Source of the DNA: Ctenosaura bakeri
Taxonomy: Eukaryota; Chordata; Lepidosauria; Squamata; Iguanidae
Length of the DNA stretch: 64,000 nucleotides
Reading direction: 5' to 3'
Assembly: GCA_948474755.1 (NCBI GenBank)
Contig: CAOLHI010002540.1
Coordinates: 124,001-188,000, forward strand
A model generated the notes under the pieces. The model was not told the origin of the DNA. It saw nothing but the letters and a program-made list of their open reading frames with translations, and did not search any database. Position numbers and translations under genes: made by a program. Of the stretch, positions 11,552 through 22,591 are shown in pieces (position 1 is the stretch's first letter; each line of letters begins with the position of its first letter).

Positions 11552-12613
11552 GGATTTTCATCCTCCCTTGATATGCTTTAGGCTAAAGAGATACTTTTCT
11601 TCCAAGACCAAAAGTGACCAAATCCCACTTCTAGTTTTGAAACACATCCCAAGCTTAAAACATCTGGGAGGTGCAAAACCTACCACATCACAGTCCCTCG
11701 AGTATGGGGTGGGTTGTGTTTTTGTTGTTGTTTTTGTTGGTGGTGGTTAATGCTTCTCCTGTGCTGAAAGAATTTTCATTGATCATGTGGCCAGTTTGCC
11801 TAACTGCCAACTTGTGTGGCCAGAGTGAGTCTGAAATTTAGGCAGCAGGATGAAAGACATACAAGATAAAATTGGCCACAACGTATTTCTGGAGGTCCAT
11901 GCCAGTCTCATCTGAAGACACTGTTAATTTGCTAGGATGCTAGCTTTCTGGCTTCTTCATCTTCTTGCAGATTCCATTAATTAGTAAAATTGTCCTTGGT
12001 TTGGCCACTTCTCATTTTCTACATTCATTCCTGGTGTTGAGCCAGCAGCATGTAAGCTCTTTCTGTGTATTCTTCTTCTCTTTCTTTCTTTTTTTCCCCT
12101 CTTTTTCTTTTTCTTTTTTAGGACAGGGGAAGGAGAGAGAGCTTTTACTATGTTTTAAATATTTGTTTACTAGCTCAGCCTGCCAGGGTTCAGGAGCGAT
12201 ATATAGAAAATGAAAACATTGTATAAAAACTGATCAAAACTATTTAAACACACATACACAATGTGAGAGGAAAACCCCTGGTTTTAAGTTTTCAATTTGA
12301 ATTTCAGCAAGGAGTTTTAAGTTTTACCTAAAACAAGCTAAAATTGGAAGCAAAATAGAATTCATGTCTGTTTGAGAAACTTTTTGCTGCTCATATGTGT
12401 TTGCGATAGACAGATAGACAGATAGATAACTAAATAGATAATACAAGGGTACCACATCTCCATAATGTCTCTTCACAATGTTCTGATCTCTTTCTTTTTT
12501 GGAACATCATGTAGGAGAATGACAGATACCAAAACCATTGTTCACATGTTGTTGTTGTTATGCCCATTATGAAGCTCATTTGTCTGTAAGAGTGGCAGTT
12601 TTTCTAAAACTAA
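11552..12613. other. Unannotated interval
   Basis: Pyrimidine-rich stretch at about 12070-12120 (TTCTTTCTTTTTTTCCCC) and a short degenerate GATA/GACA array at 12404-12428. No recognisable gene or element. Confidence 0.45.
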
Positions 12614-13300
12614 AGCCATTTCTGCATGATGTCACTATGACACTATAGCAGGGGGTTGTTACTGGTCCAGGGGACATGCACGATGTCATTGCTATTCAGC
12701 TGCTATTCTATCCCCAAACTTCACCAAATTGCCATATTCCATTTCCAGAACAAAATCTGTTAACACTTCAACCTCGTCATATGGCATAGTGTATTAGTGT
12801 TATAGCACTTGATAGCACTTCCTGTTGTGGCAGATCCAGCAGTGGGCAGGCTGTGGGTGTGCCCAGCTCATCCCTCTCCCCGTTACTGCCCTAGCATGGG
12901 AATTTCCTCTCACCTTTCCCTGTTTACTTTAGATGTCTTCTTTTAGTCAAATCTTTATTTTTCAAATACATTTTTAAACATTATAGGGCAAAAGGGCAAT
13001 AGTGTACTGACATGTCATGCTGTTGCAACACTGTTGTATTAGTACAGCTTCCAAAAAAACAAAACAACAAAAAAACACCCACCACCCATTCAGGAACAGT
13101 GGGGCAGAGTGAAGGCAGGGGCATGGGAGTGGCCAAGGACACTGCAGTGTGGAAGGAACACTAGTGGCAATACCACTACCCAGCCTCTTAAGGGGAAAAG
13201 GTGCAGAAAACAGCATCCATAACCTGATGGCATTGCACAAATGGTTATGCCAACATTATAATGGTATAATGTACCAATGGTGTCTAGTGCAAAAGTGGCC
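12614..13300. mobile_element. Long Harbinger-like MITE, 687 bp
   Basis: The ends AGCCATTTCTGCA and TGCAAAAGTGGCC are imperfect inverted repeats of the same type as the short MITE family. TAA flanks both sides (12611-12613 and 13301-13303), a 3-bp target duplication as left by PIF/Harbinger transposases. Sub-terminal parts (CACTATGACACTATAGC on the left, CATTATAATGGTATAATG on the right) are loosely complementary. The interior has no transposase frame. Confidence 0.55.
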
Positions 13301-16300
13301 TAAAAAGAAGCATCTTGAATGCTAGTGTTATTGCAAAAAAAAAAAAAAGAAGAAGAAGAAGAAAAGAAAAGGGGAAAAAAAAGAAAGAAAATACACCTAT
13401 GAAATAAGAGATGGGAGTTAAAAATATACCCTGGAAATACTACTGGTTGAATTTAATGATGCCCATTGCCTCTATAGCAATTTAATCATATGCTACTATT
13501 TAGAGATGAGTACAACACTTGTTTTCTGTTAGGCAGTCATGTTTTTCATTATTTCAGCCTTTCCTGACCATTTTATGATTATCTGTGAAAACGACTGTGT
13601 CTGTAAAAAGCTGTCTGCAGTAAATTTATGTATCAAAAAATGGAGAGAAGACTGTCTATGACAAGAGAAATAAGAACATAAAAGACAATGAGTTCAATGA
13701 AGAGGAATCCTGAAGCAGTCAACAGGATTGTTGTTTGAATATTTGAACACATATCCATCTCAGGACTGTATAATGTGAAAAAAAAATGTGGGAGACTACA
13801 TCCTTGAACTGGGGAGGGGGAGATAGAGAGTGCTTCAAGTCATAAAGTCCCCCATGACACCCTCCCCACTATTTAATCCAAGTCATACCCTCACATAATC
13901 TTCCAAAAACGGTAGCTTCCATAGCTGTCAGAAGGTAGAGGAAACAGCCGACCCACCCATCCAACAATTCAAGCTTCCTGTTTTAGTCTTCCTGTTGCAA
14001 TCTAAGGAGAGGTAGATGCTGGATTAGATTTCAAGAGACAATCCATTTGTTGCATCTTAACAATTTCTAAAAAGCCCTAACATCTAGAAATCTTAAACAT
14101 AACTACATGTTTAGAAAATAAAATATGGCAATAACCTGCCTCAGGTGTTGGACTTCAAACTATAGCACAAGTAAGCAAAGTGTAGCTGTCTGCTTTTACA
14201 TCCTCCAAATGCTGTGAAACTCCCCAATGCTCCAAGATTTCCTCATCAATGTGAATGGGGAGTAAATAAAAGATCCCAAACCACTACCTGGAGTGGAATT
14301 ATGAATTAAAACAACCCTAACACATATGACATCCAAACACGCATTTATGCCAAAAACTGACCCAAAATCAGGTGTAAGAAAAGTTTGTTTGTCTTTGTAT
14401 CGGTTTAAAAGAAACTACTAAAAGCACACACACACAAAGTTGTGGTCATTCTGAAAGAAATGTCAAATGCCATGAGAAGAACACTGAAGGAAGATCATAG
14501 TTCTTTAATCTGTTGACTTGATTCAATTTAGTCAGTTAATCAACAATAACCTGTAAAGTGAAATGATACCTCAAAGTTTTTGACAAGAATATCAAACTGG
14601 GGATGAAGGAGGTGTCTTGAAGGAAATAATCACATATTTGAATGCCCTGTTAGATGCGGGGTTGGGAGGACAGAATCCTTCACTTAGTAAAGAATTCTGT
14701 AAAGCCAGTAAAGAAGGGAAACAGGTTTTAGGCAAGAATTTCTGTTCAGGGCTGTGTGTCATATTGCTCTTCCCTATATGGTTTACACTCACTGAATGGT
14801 CTGGACTTATTGTTCATATTTTCTCTATCTGCAATGACACAATGTGAAGCTTTTGCTCATATTCAAATGAACAAAAGGTTTACCATATCTAGAGTCAGAA
14901 AGGAGTTATCTTTCAGGCACAGTTCAGCTTCTGAGCTGGGTTTTTTGGGGTGGTGAAAGTGCAGCTGAGGATAGACAAAATCTTCCAATTTATTTCTGCA
15001 GATGTTTCCATCTTCCTGAGCACTGCTATGACATCCTTGAGACACTTACCCATAAAAGCAAGTCTGAAATGTTTTGCATTCCTCTGATTTTGTCTTGAAT
15101 CATTGTTGAGCACAGCATACACAAATAACTTAATTACACATCATTTCCATTTCAGAAGCACAGCTCTGACATTGTGCATTGTTCCACAAGCATGGGTGTA
15201 TGTTTTCTCCACTCAGAAAAATCTGGCTACTGTACATCAGACCCCATTCAAAAGAACTGCTCTGGCTATAAAGTATTATTTTCTTTCAAAAGCATCATCT
15301 TGGGCAATGCCATTGTTATATGCATGGTTTTTAAAATAATAAATTAACACACTTAGCAGCTTCACATGTGATTTTTTTTTTTTTTTTTTGAAGAGCAGAT
15401 ATATCTTGCATTGATTTAGCGGATCTGATACACTTAGGTCCTCCTTAGTTTAGGTACAAATATACACTGAAGTAAGAATAAGTCATTGAAAGTACAATCG
15501 TAGCTTTATAATTGACAAATAAAAAAAATGTACGTAGAAAAAAAAGTGTTCTCACCTCCCTTTGGCCTAATATTCAAGCCCACTGCTATACACTATGACT
15601 GGCATTCTGCATTGCAGTTATGGATTCATGACATAAAGTTACCAATCTGCAACTGTTCTGTTTTCAGATATGCTATATATTCCTGATAAATATATCTCTT
15701 GTCATCTGCCTTAAACTTGAAGGAGCTGATCTGAATGATGCAGGTCTGTGCAATGAGTGAGTGGGGGGCTTGTGGATGACACAGCTAGCTCTCTCCAGTC
15801 CCCAAACCATGGTGCAACTAGCAGAAGCTTCTGCTCACTGCACTGTGTCTCAAAGACAAGGATGATGCTTATTTGACCAAGGCTCATGGTGTTGATGAAG
15901 GAGCTGCATCATCCTGAAGCATCCCCCTCACATGCACCGCAGACCACCATGGCTTGAGTAGCTCCCTTGAGGTCAAGGGTTGTTTTTTCGGGATTATGCC
16001 TTAGATCATTTGTAACTTTACATAGTTATAAATATGATGTAGGATATTTTTCTCCTCTCCACTCCAAATGGGCTTTGAAGCTTGTGAACAAACTGAGTGC
16101 ATTTTTCTTTTCTTAAGACTAGAAAAAATGAGTGCTCATGGGGTTATATATCCTAAAAGAACAAGCTTCTAGAAGTTTTCAGACAGTACTCATTGCTTCA
16201 GGAAAGCATGTAGTCCCCTCTCTCTTCTGGCATAAGACCAAGAGAAGAAGACAATTTCTGTCCTCAGAGAGATTATTTTATTAATATGTATGTGTGTATA
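13301..16300. other. Unannotated interval, mostly unrecognised
   Basis: About 3 kb with A/G-rich simple sequence at 13335-13390 and a poly-T run at about 15371-15389. A moderately GC-rich patch at about 15740-15980 has no inverted ends. Short frames show no family motif. Nothing else can be supported. Confidence 0.45.
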
Positions 16301-16355
16301 TAAATACAAACACAAACAATCTGATTCACAAATAGAAACTAAAATTAAAAACTAA

Positions 16356-16570
16356 GGCCAGTTCCATACAACACTGTTATAGTGCTTTTATTCCACTTTC
16401 AACATCCTGTGGAATTCTGGGATCTGTAGTTTACTGGGGCCAAAGAGCTCTCTGGCTAAGAATTCTAAATGTCCCTCACAAATGGCCCTCCCTAAACTAC
16501 AAACCCCAGGATTCAATAAGATGTTGAAACTGGAATAATAGCACTATAACATTGTAGTGAGGAAATGGCC
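16356..16570. mobile_element. GGCCATTTC-family MITE within the L1 remnant
   Basis: Both arms present: GGCCAGTTCCATACAACACT at the left and ATTGTAGTGAGGAAATGGCC at the right, with the inner TGTGGAATTCTGGGATCTG and complementary ACCCCAGGATTC blocks. Length 215 bp. The flanking triplets (TAA, TTT) do not match. Confidence 0.8.
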
Positions 16571-17168
16571 TTTAATACTAATCACTAACCAACTGAAACA
16601 AGAAACACTAGCCTACTAAAATAGAAAAGGGCTCAGACCCCCCTCACCCAAGACAAACTATAATAAAAAAATAAAAAAGAGAAAATATATCATTCTACCA
16701 TTACAAATCCACTAGAATTACTAGTAGACATAACCACAGATGATTGCATCATTATATTTCTTATTGCTCAAGAAGTCCACAGTTTCCAATTTTTCAAAAA
16801 ACAAAAACAAAAACAACTTCACTTGGCTTATTCTTTAAAACCCACATTAGCTTCACAGTTTGGGCTAACTTAGCAAACCCAGGAATCCAGTCTTCTGTTG
16901 TCAATTCATTTCCAGGTTTGGGCAAATAGTCTTCTTGCAGCTGTTATAATATATTGAAAGTAATCCATATTTACTACCCAGTTTTTTATCCATGATATCC
17001 AACAAAAAAAAAAATGCCTAGTGACATTACAAAATCCACTTTCGGAATTTTTAGGATAAACATGAAAATCTTAAACCAATAAATTTTCACTTTCTTACTA
17101 TTTCACCACATATGAAAAAGGGAGCCATCCTTTCCTGACATCCCCAACATTGATTTGAAACATTCTTA

Positions 17169-17369
17169 GGCCATTTCTGCACTACACTGTTATAATGCTA
17201 TTATTCCACTTTCAACATCCTGTGGAATCCTGGGATTTGCAGTTAAGGGGGGACAATTAGAATTCTCAGCCAGACACCTCTTTGGCCTCCGTAAACTACA
17301 AACTCCAGAATTCCACAGGATGTTGAAAGTGGAATAATATGACTGTAACAGTGTAGTGCAGAAATGGCC
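17169..17369. mobile_element. GGCCATTTC-family MITE with TTA target duplication
   Basis: A 201-bp foldback, from GGCCATTTCTGCACTACACT to the complementary GTGTAGTGCAGAAATGGCC. The inner blocks CAACATCCTGTGGAATCCTG and TTCCACAGGATGTTG pair as well. TTA flanks both ends (17166-17168 and 17370-17372). It interrupts the L1 remnant a little downstream of its zinc-knuckle region, so it is younger than that L1. Confidence 0.85.
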
Positions 17370-18640
17370 TTAGACATTTCGACAATCTATTAAGGGTTAG
17401 ATAGCATTATATGTCATCTTATACATGTTTTATTTTAAATTACTACACAATGTAAATTTTATATCTTTAGACCATATTTTCCCCATATATCCGATGGAAC
17501 ATCTTGTCCAATATTTTGAGGCCATCTTCTATCTCTAGTTTCAAAGGTATTTGTGCACATTTTTTAATTGCATGGTCTTTGTCTTTACACAATTCTAAAT
17601 AAAGTAAAATTCATTTTCTTTATCTTCTATGGCTGAAGTTCTTTTATCTTGATAAAATCTATCCTTGAGTTGCATATAAACAAACCAGTTGAGATCTTTT
17701 CCTTCCTTAAGAAGCATATCATTGATTCCCAGCTGTCTTGTTCAAAATACAAAAGGTCATCATGAAACAACCATCTATGATTTTTAGCCCATTCTTTCCT
17801 AGATAAGGGTTCCTGTGGTAAGGTGGTTAATGTTATCTTAGGGGAAAAGTCTGCTTGTATTTATACCAAAATCATTAAAAAACGTTTCTAATATAGTAAT
17901 TTTTAAATTCAGTGTGAATCCTATCATACCAGATACCTCTGCCAGCAACATCTTAAATCAAGACCTTTAAGTAACAAGATTCTCTCATTTCTAAGCAATA
18001 TCCATTCATTCAACCAGACAAAACAAAAGGCTCTTAATATAATCTAATATTAGGAATTCCTAGACCACCTCTTTCTTTAGCATTATACAATGCTTTAAAT
18101 TTTATTCTGCGTTTCCTGGCTTGACAAACAAATCTGGAAATTTCTTTCCACCATTGTACAAAAGGTATTCCATTTCTTATAATGGTGATCATTTGGAAGT
18201 AGAATGAAAGTGGCAAAAATATTATGGCAAAAAAAAAAAAAAAAAAAACCAAAACATTTGCTTTTATTTTTACGATTATTCCCAAATGGGATAAATGTAA
18301 CTTTCCTCATTTTTTCTAAATCTCTTTTAATCTCTTTCCAGACTTTTTCATAATTGTTTTCAAATAAACTACCGTACCATTCCTCACAATTGTGACTCCC
18401 AGATTTTTAATCTCCTTTTTTTTCCATTTTAAAATTGGAAAGAGCAGTTAATTCATTTCCCTCTTCCAAAGTCATGTTTTTAATCAACAGTTTTATTGCA
18501 GTTCATTTTAAACCCAGAGCTCAGAGAGATTCTTATTCTCCCAGGTTCAATTCAGCAGCCTCTATGTTTGGATTTATACTTAAGCCCTGGTTAGAGAGTA
18601 TGCGAAATTTAAACAGGGTGAAATGAAGCACCCTGAAATA

Positions 18641-19099
18641 GTTAAAGTGGAGCTTAAAAGGTACTATACTTATGTGGTTATATTACAATAAATGTTACAG
18701 ATAGACAAGAAGGGCAATTACTACACTCCTTGCTGATCTTCTGAAAATGCAACCCTCAACATATTTATTGGCAGAATATTGTGTGATTCCTTTAAAGTTA
18801 TTCATACATGGAGACATCCTTTTACTGTGTATGTGTGTTTTGATGTGGAATACTATGATCAAGATGGCATGTAATGATGATGAGTTAGCAAGTGAGTGGT
18901 GATTTGCTAACCAGTGAAGTGGTCATCTTGCATTTAAGCAGGGCTTAGATGAAAGAGTCTTTTAATTCTGTGCAACCAATTCAGCTAAATCATAAACTAA
19001 ACTGGGACAGGTCAGACTGACCAGAATCAGGTGAGCAACAGATTGTATCTATTGTATTGATTCAGTCAGACAGATAATGAAAGAAATCCAACCACTCTT
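18641..19099. other. Unannotated interval
   Basis: Sequence between the L1 remnant and the next MITE. Part may belong to the same RTE/BovB element as 19297-19560 but no motif is readable. Confidence 0.35.
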
Positions 19100-19296
19100 G
19101 CCATTTCCACGCTATACTGTTATAGTGCTATTATTCCACTTTCCACAGCCTATGGAATCCTGGGGTTTGCAGTTTAGGGATGGGCATTTAGAATGCTCAG
19201 CCAGAGAGCTCTTTGGCCTTGGTAAACTACCCTACAATTCTATAGGATGTTGAAAGTGAAATGATAGCACTATTACAGTGTGGGGCGGAAATGGCC
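19100..19296. mobile_element. GGCCATTTC-family MITE next to the RTE/BovB remnant
   Basis: Arms TGCCATTTCCACGCTATACT and ACAGTGTGGGGCGGAAATGG are complementary, with the usual inner TATGGAATCCTGGGGTTTGC and TAGGATGTTGAAAGTG blocks. Flanking triplets TCT and TAT differ at one base. Confidence 0.8.
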
Positions 19297-19560
19297 TATG
19301 TCTAGTTTCTCCAGATTCATGGTTCTTACATTCCATGTTCAAATAATATGTGTTGTGCTGCTTTGGGCTTTCCTTTCACCTCTGAACACATCGACAGCTG
19401 AATATCCATTGAGTTTGAATCCAGCCATCCAACCTGGGAGTGCATTCTTCTGGCGTTATCGCTTGTTTCATTTTGGATTGCCCCATCAAAGAGTTTTCAT
19501 AGTAGATAATCTTCAAAAGGAGGTGTACCATGCCTGTCACTGTGTTTGATAACTTAATCC
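19297..19560 (-). mobile_element. RTE/BovB-type LINE fragment, start of endonuclease domain
   Basis: The minus strand reads TWNVRTMNLEKLD immediately next to the MITE. This matches the conserved opening of the RTE/BovB endonuclease (TWNVRSMNQGKLE-type). The sequence before it resembles the 5' part of the element but contains stops. The fragment stops where the MITE begins. On the plus strand an 89-codon frame over the same bases has no family resemblance and is a shadow. Confidence 0.5.
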
Positions 19561-20528
19561 TACAATAACCATCATGTGTAATGCCATCAATATTGTTCTC
19601 TCACCTAGCAGTTTCCAATCCAGTATCAGATACCATTATACTGGCATGGACATTTCTGCACCAGGTTCCAAACTGATGATGACATCTGATGTGATAAATT
19701 AAGGCTGTATAATGTGCCTACCTAGTCAGTCCAAAATCCTTTCCAGAGGTCTCTTCCTAATATTCCTTATGTGTGCTTTAATACAGCTATACATATGCTG
19801 TCTAGATGCCTTTATTTAATACATAACTTGATTGCACTTAAAAGGAGACTCAGAGCTTATAAATGAGACTTTGGATACTGCAACTCCAATATGGGGGAAT
19901 TCTAGTCCAAAAAGTAAGTTTTCCAAGCTCTGAATTAGTGTAGTATCAGCAGAGATAATAACAGTAAAACTAGTAGTAAAAGCACTATGTTTTGCAGCAT
20001 AAGATAAGCAAAAAGTCAGATCTTTGCTCCATAGAGTTCATGGACTTAATGCCCATAGAAAAGATGACAACAAGAAGAAGGAAGGATATAAAAGGGAATG
20101 TAGACATAAAATTGACAAGGAAGAATATGTTGAATTGTAGAAGTAAGGTTTATTTAAGAGGGAGGATTAAGGGGATCAGCCATAAGTTTCCACAAAAAAA
20201 AGAAAGAAAGAAAGAAAAGAAAAGAAAAAGGTTGGTTTTATGGGAAATTTGAGGAATGGAAAGAAGTGGCACCACGCAGGTTTGTGAGGTGGCATTACAT
20301 CTGTAAAGTAATGGGTCATTACACATTTTCCCCACAGGAGTGTCTCCTCAGATTCCAGGGAGTGAAATGAGTTAATGTCAATCAGTCCTTAGTTGACAGT
20401 GCTCTGCAATTTCCTCGCTGACCCTGCCTGATTAAGGTCTTTGTATTTTTAATTTGCTTTCTTCTGAGTCACCATGTTCTCTCTCCATTTCATAACCTGC
20501 TGCTGTCTCATTGCTGTGTTCAGCTTCG
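19561..20528. other. Unannotated interval
   Basis: No recognised repeat or gene. Contains an A/G simple run at 20192-20230 (AAAGAAAGAAAG-type). Confidence 0.4.
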
Positions 20529-20921
20529 CTTGATGATTCCTGTTTGTTATCCGCCCACCATGGACCAAGGACTTTGAACTCCCATAGAGAGTGGTTGGAA
20601 AGACAGCAAACAAAGCCCGATGCAATGCCAATGGTAAGGGAAAGGATATTGCTGCACTGTAAAGAAAATGATGAAGAGAGATTAGAACAGAGATATATTT
20701 GTAAAGATCTATATTGGTGTAGAAAAAACATTAAAAACATCAAAGCTTTCCTGTTTTAGTTTTTCTTTGTCTTATTCTTCTCCCCATGTGCAAGCTCTTC
20801 AGAGTGAAGGGAGGGATTATAATAAAGCAGGGTGGATATTTTCAGTTTTTCATGTAAATTGAGAAGCTACTGCCTAGATTTCGTATGCTTTGGATTCCAA
20901 CTTCAAACAAGGAAAGAAAAA

Positions 20922-20979
20922 AGGAAGGAAGGAAGGAAGGAAGGAAGGAAGGAAGGAAGGAAGGAAGGAAGGAAGGAAA
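20922..20979. repeat. (GGAA)n microsatellite in duplicated segment copy 1
   Basis: About 14 GGAA units. The same tract lies at the homologous place in copy 2 (25861-25917), so it existed before the duplication. Confidence 0.95.
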
Positions 20980-21346
20980 AAAACATGCAACTGAGTTCTG
21001 CAACATGTATAAATTAGATACATTTGTGTATTCTCTTTGTTATTACTTCAATTTTTGCTACTCACAGATAATGGCAATATGCCATACAGAAGCAGTAACA
21101 GCCTATTGTCAGAATATGAAAACTGATGGTGTTTCCATCTCAGTTCAGCTTTGGATATACCACTATACCACTGGGCTATAACATTGATGTCCTGTAAAGC
21201 AGACTGACAAAGTATGACTGAAAATGAAATTCAGCCCTACCTATCAAGCACTGTAGAATATTAAATACTCAGTTCCTTTTCTGGCTTTTACTGATTTGGG
21301 ATAGGGAAATAAAAAGAAGTGGAGGAAGTGAACAGTTTGAGTATTA

Positions 21347-21576
21347 TAGGTCGTTGTGGGTTTTCCAGGCTTTAAAGCCATGTTCTAGTAGTATGTTCTC
21401 CTGAAGTTTTACCTGCATCTGTGGCTGGCATCTTCAAAGGATCTTCAGAGATCCTCTGAAGATGCCAGCCACAGATACAGGTGAAACATCAGGAGAAAAT
21501 ACTAAGAGAACACAGCCTCAAAGCCCAGAAAACCTACAACAACCTATGGATTCTGGCCGTGAAAGCCTTCAACTTT
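21347..21576. mobile_element. Foldback retroelement fragment (possibly Penelope-like) with 15-bp target duplication
   Basis: The left half runs from AGGTCGTTGTGGGTTTTCC through CTGCATCTGTGGCTGGCATC. The right half (GATGCCAGCCACAGATACAG through CCCAGAAAACCTACAACAAC) is its reverse complement, followed by GATTCTGGCCGTGAAAGCC. The whole insert is bracketed by ACAGTTTGAGTATTA (21332-21346) and ACAGTTTTGAGTATTA (21577-21592), a 15- to 16-bp target duplication. Such a length fits endonuclease-primed retrotransposition rather than a cut-and-paste transposon. The ending resembles tails I associate with reptile Penelope elements, but that name is tentative. Confidence 0.65.
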
Positions 21577-21753
21577 ACAGTTTTGAGTATTACCTGTTAC
21601 TACAAAAATCTTACCAGGTGAGCTGTGTTTGATTTGATGTGTCACAAACTGCATAGGCTTTGTTAATCAGTCAGTCTGCATACAGAATATGTTGGCCAAA
21701 TAGGTAAACTGTAGATTACAAATTCCTGACTAGTTATAACTGCAGGGGCCTCT

Positions 21754-21957
21754 GGCCATTTCCGCACTACACTGTTATAGTGCTAATTATTCCCCTTCCA
21801 ACATCCTGTGGAGAATTCTGGGATTTGTAGTTTATTGAGGCCAAAGAGCTCTCTGGCTGAGAATTCTAAATGTCCCTCCCTAAACGGCCAACCCAGGACT
21901 CCATAGGATGTTGAAAGCTGAATAATAGCACTATAACAGCATAATGCAGAAATGGCC
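21754..21957. mobile_element. GGCCATTTC-family MITE
   Basis: Arms GGCCATTTCCGCACTACACT and AACAGCATAATGCAGAAATGG are complementary, with the standard inner blocks. 204 bp. Flanking triplets (TCT, GTT) do not match, so the target duplication has decayed. Confidence 0.8.
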
Positions 21958-22171
21958 GTTGTCTCAACAAACCCACTTCAGATTTCAGGTCTATCGATTG
22001 TTCTCATTGAGAAGATTGCTATGGGGAAGGTTCTCCTGTCTGTGACATTCTTACATTGTGGTATTTGAAATACAGTTGCTTCGAGCTTCATTATTGCCCC
22101 CCCCCTCTCTCTATATATATATCAGGCATTAGTCCTATCAAAATATTCTTTCAGCATATTGACTAAACATA

Positions 22172-22588
22172 GGCCCTTTCTGCAACTCACCTTCTTGTTG
22201 AGCCGGGCTATGAGGATCGCACAAGCAGCCTCATCTGAGAGGCTCTCATGTCCTGGTTCCTTCAGCTCCACAGCTGCTGCCTGCTCGCGCAAGAGCCCCT
22301 CCTCTTTCTTCCCCAGTGGAGCCTGGGATTTTCCAGGCTGCGCTGGGGCAGGAAGCATAAGTGCCGCAGCTCCGGAGCTCCACACGTACAGCAAGTGCAC
22401 GTGGGGCCCCGGAGCGATGCACGATCGTGCACCATTTTTGACTCAGCCAAAAATGAAATAGTGCACAATCGGTGCCTGTCAGTTCCTGGAGCATCGCACG
22501 ATTGTGAGTGCATCGTGTGGACTGCTCCTCATAGTAACATGACACTCCAGGGGCCCTTTCGCATGGCAAATGGCATGTGAAAAAGGCC
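22172..22588. mobile_element. GGCCCTTTC-family long MITE with ATA target duplication
   Basis: Begins GGCCCTTTCTGCA and ends GTGAAAAAGGCC, flanked by ATA at 22169-22171 and 22589-22591. 417 bp. Internally GC-rich with hairpin words (GGAGCGATGCACGATCGTGC against GAGCATCGCACGATTG). Its GC-content generates several overlapping reading frames of about 100 codons on both strands, none with a known domain. Confidence 0.7.
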
Positions 22589-22591
22589 ATA

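Larger units (their letters stand above)
16300..18640 (-). mobile_element. 5'-truncated L1 remnant, ORF2 C-terminal half
   Basis: The minus strand encodes decayed L1 ORF2 sequence after the RT core. From high to low coordinates it reads: LTALSNFKMEKKEIKNLGVT, a KRLKEI...LHLSHLGIIVKIKANVL block, QMITIIRNGIPFVQWWKEIS, and NAKERGGLGIPNIRLY at about 18040-18090, a motif shared with the L1 at 31500. Near 17130-17150 a CWGCQERMAPFFI-like stretch marks the C-terminal zinc knuckle. A poly-A/T run at about 18227-18248 and several stops break it. Two MITEs (16356-16570 and 17169-17369) sit within it. The lower boundary is approximate, since no poly-T tail is visible. Confidence 0.7.
20529..21644. repeat. 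Duplicated segment, copy 1 (upstream copy)
   Basis: Bases 20529-21179 match 25478-26130 in the same orientation, including the (GGAA)n tract. A short second block (21617-21644, GGTGAGCTGTGTTTGAT...) matches 26131-26153. The 437 bp between the two blocks (21180-21616) are absent from copy 2 and include a foldback element at 21347-21576. By eye the copies are roughly 90% identical with several small indels. Copy 1 is not flanked by the direct repeats that bracket copy 2, so it is the likelier source. No coding function is recognisable. Confidence 0.8.

Noticed and set aside
11965..12213. 82-codon Phe/Ser-rich frame resembling a membrane peptide
   Set aside because: It derives from a pyrimidine-rich low-complexity tract (TTCTTTCTTTTTTTCC), not from a conserved gene.
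20832..21181. Lys/Glu/Gly-rich frames over the GGAA tracts (also 25764-26135)
   Set aside because: They are translations of (GGAA)n microsatellites joined to random flanks.
22172..22588. CpG-rich patches as CpG-island promoters (also 36758-37179, 51340-51837 and 57752-58252)
   Set aside because: Each coincides with a bounded transposable element, and no transcript or gene lies next to them.
22122..22590. Five frames of 83-114 codons on both strands
   Set aside because: They cover the MITE at 22172-22588 with its ATA target duplication. None resembles a protein family.
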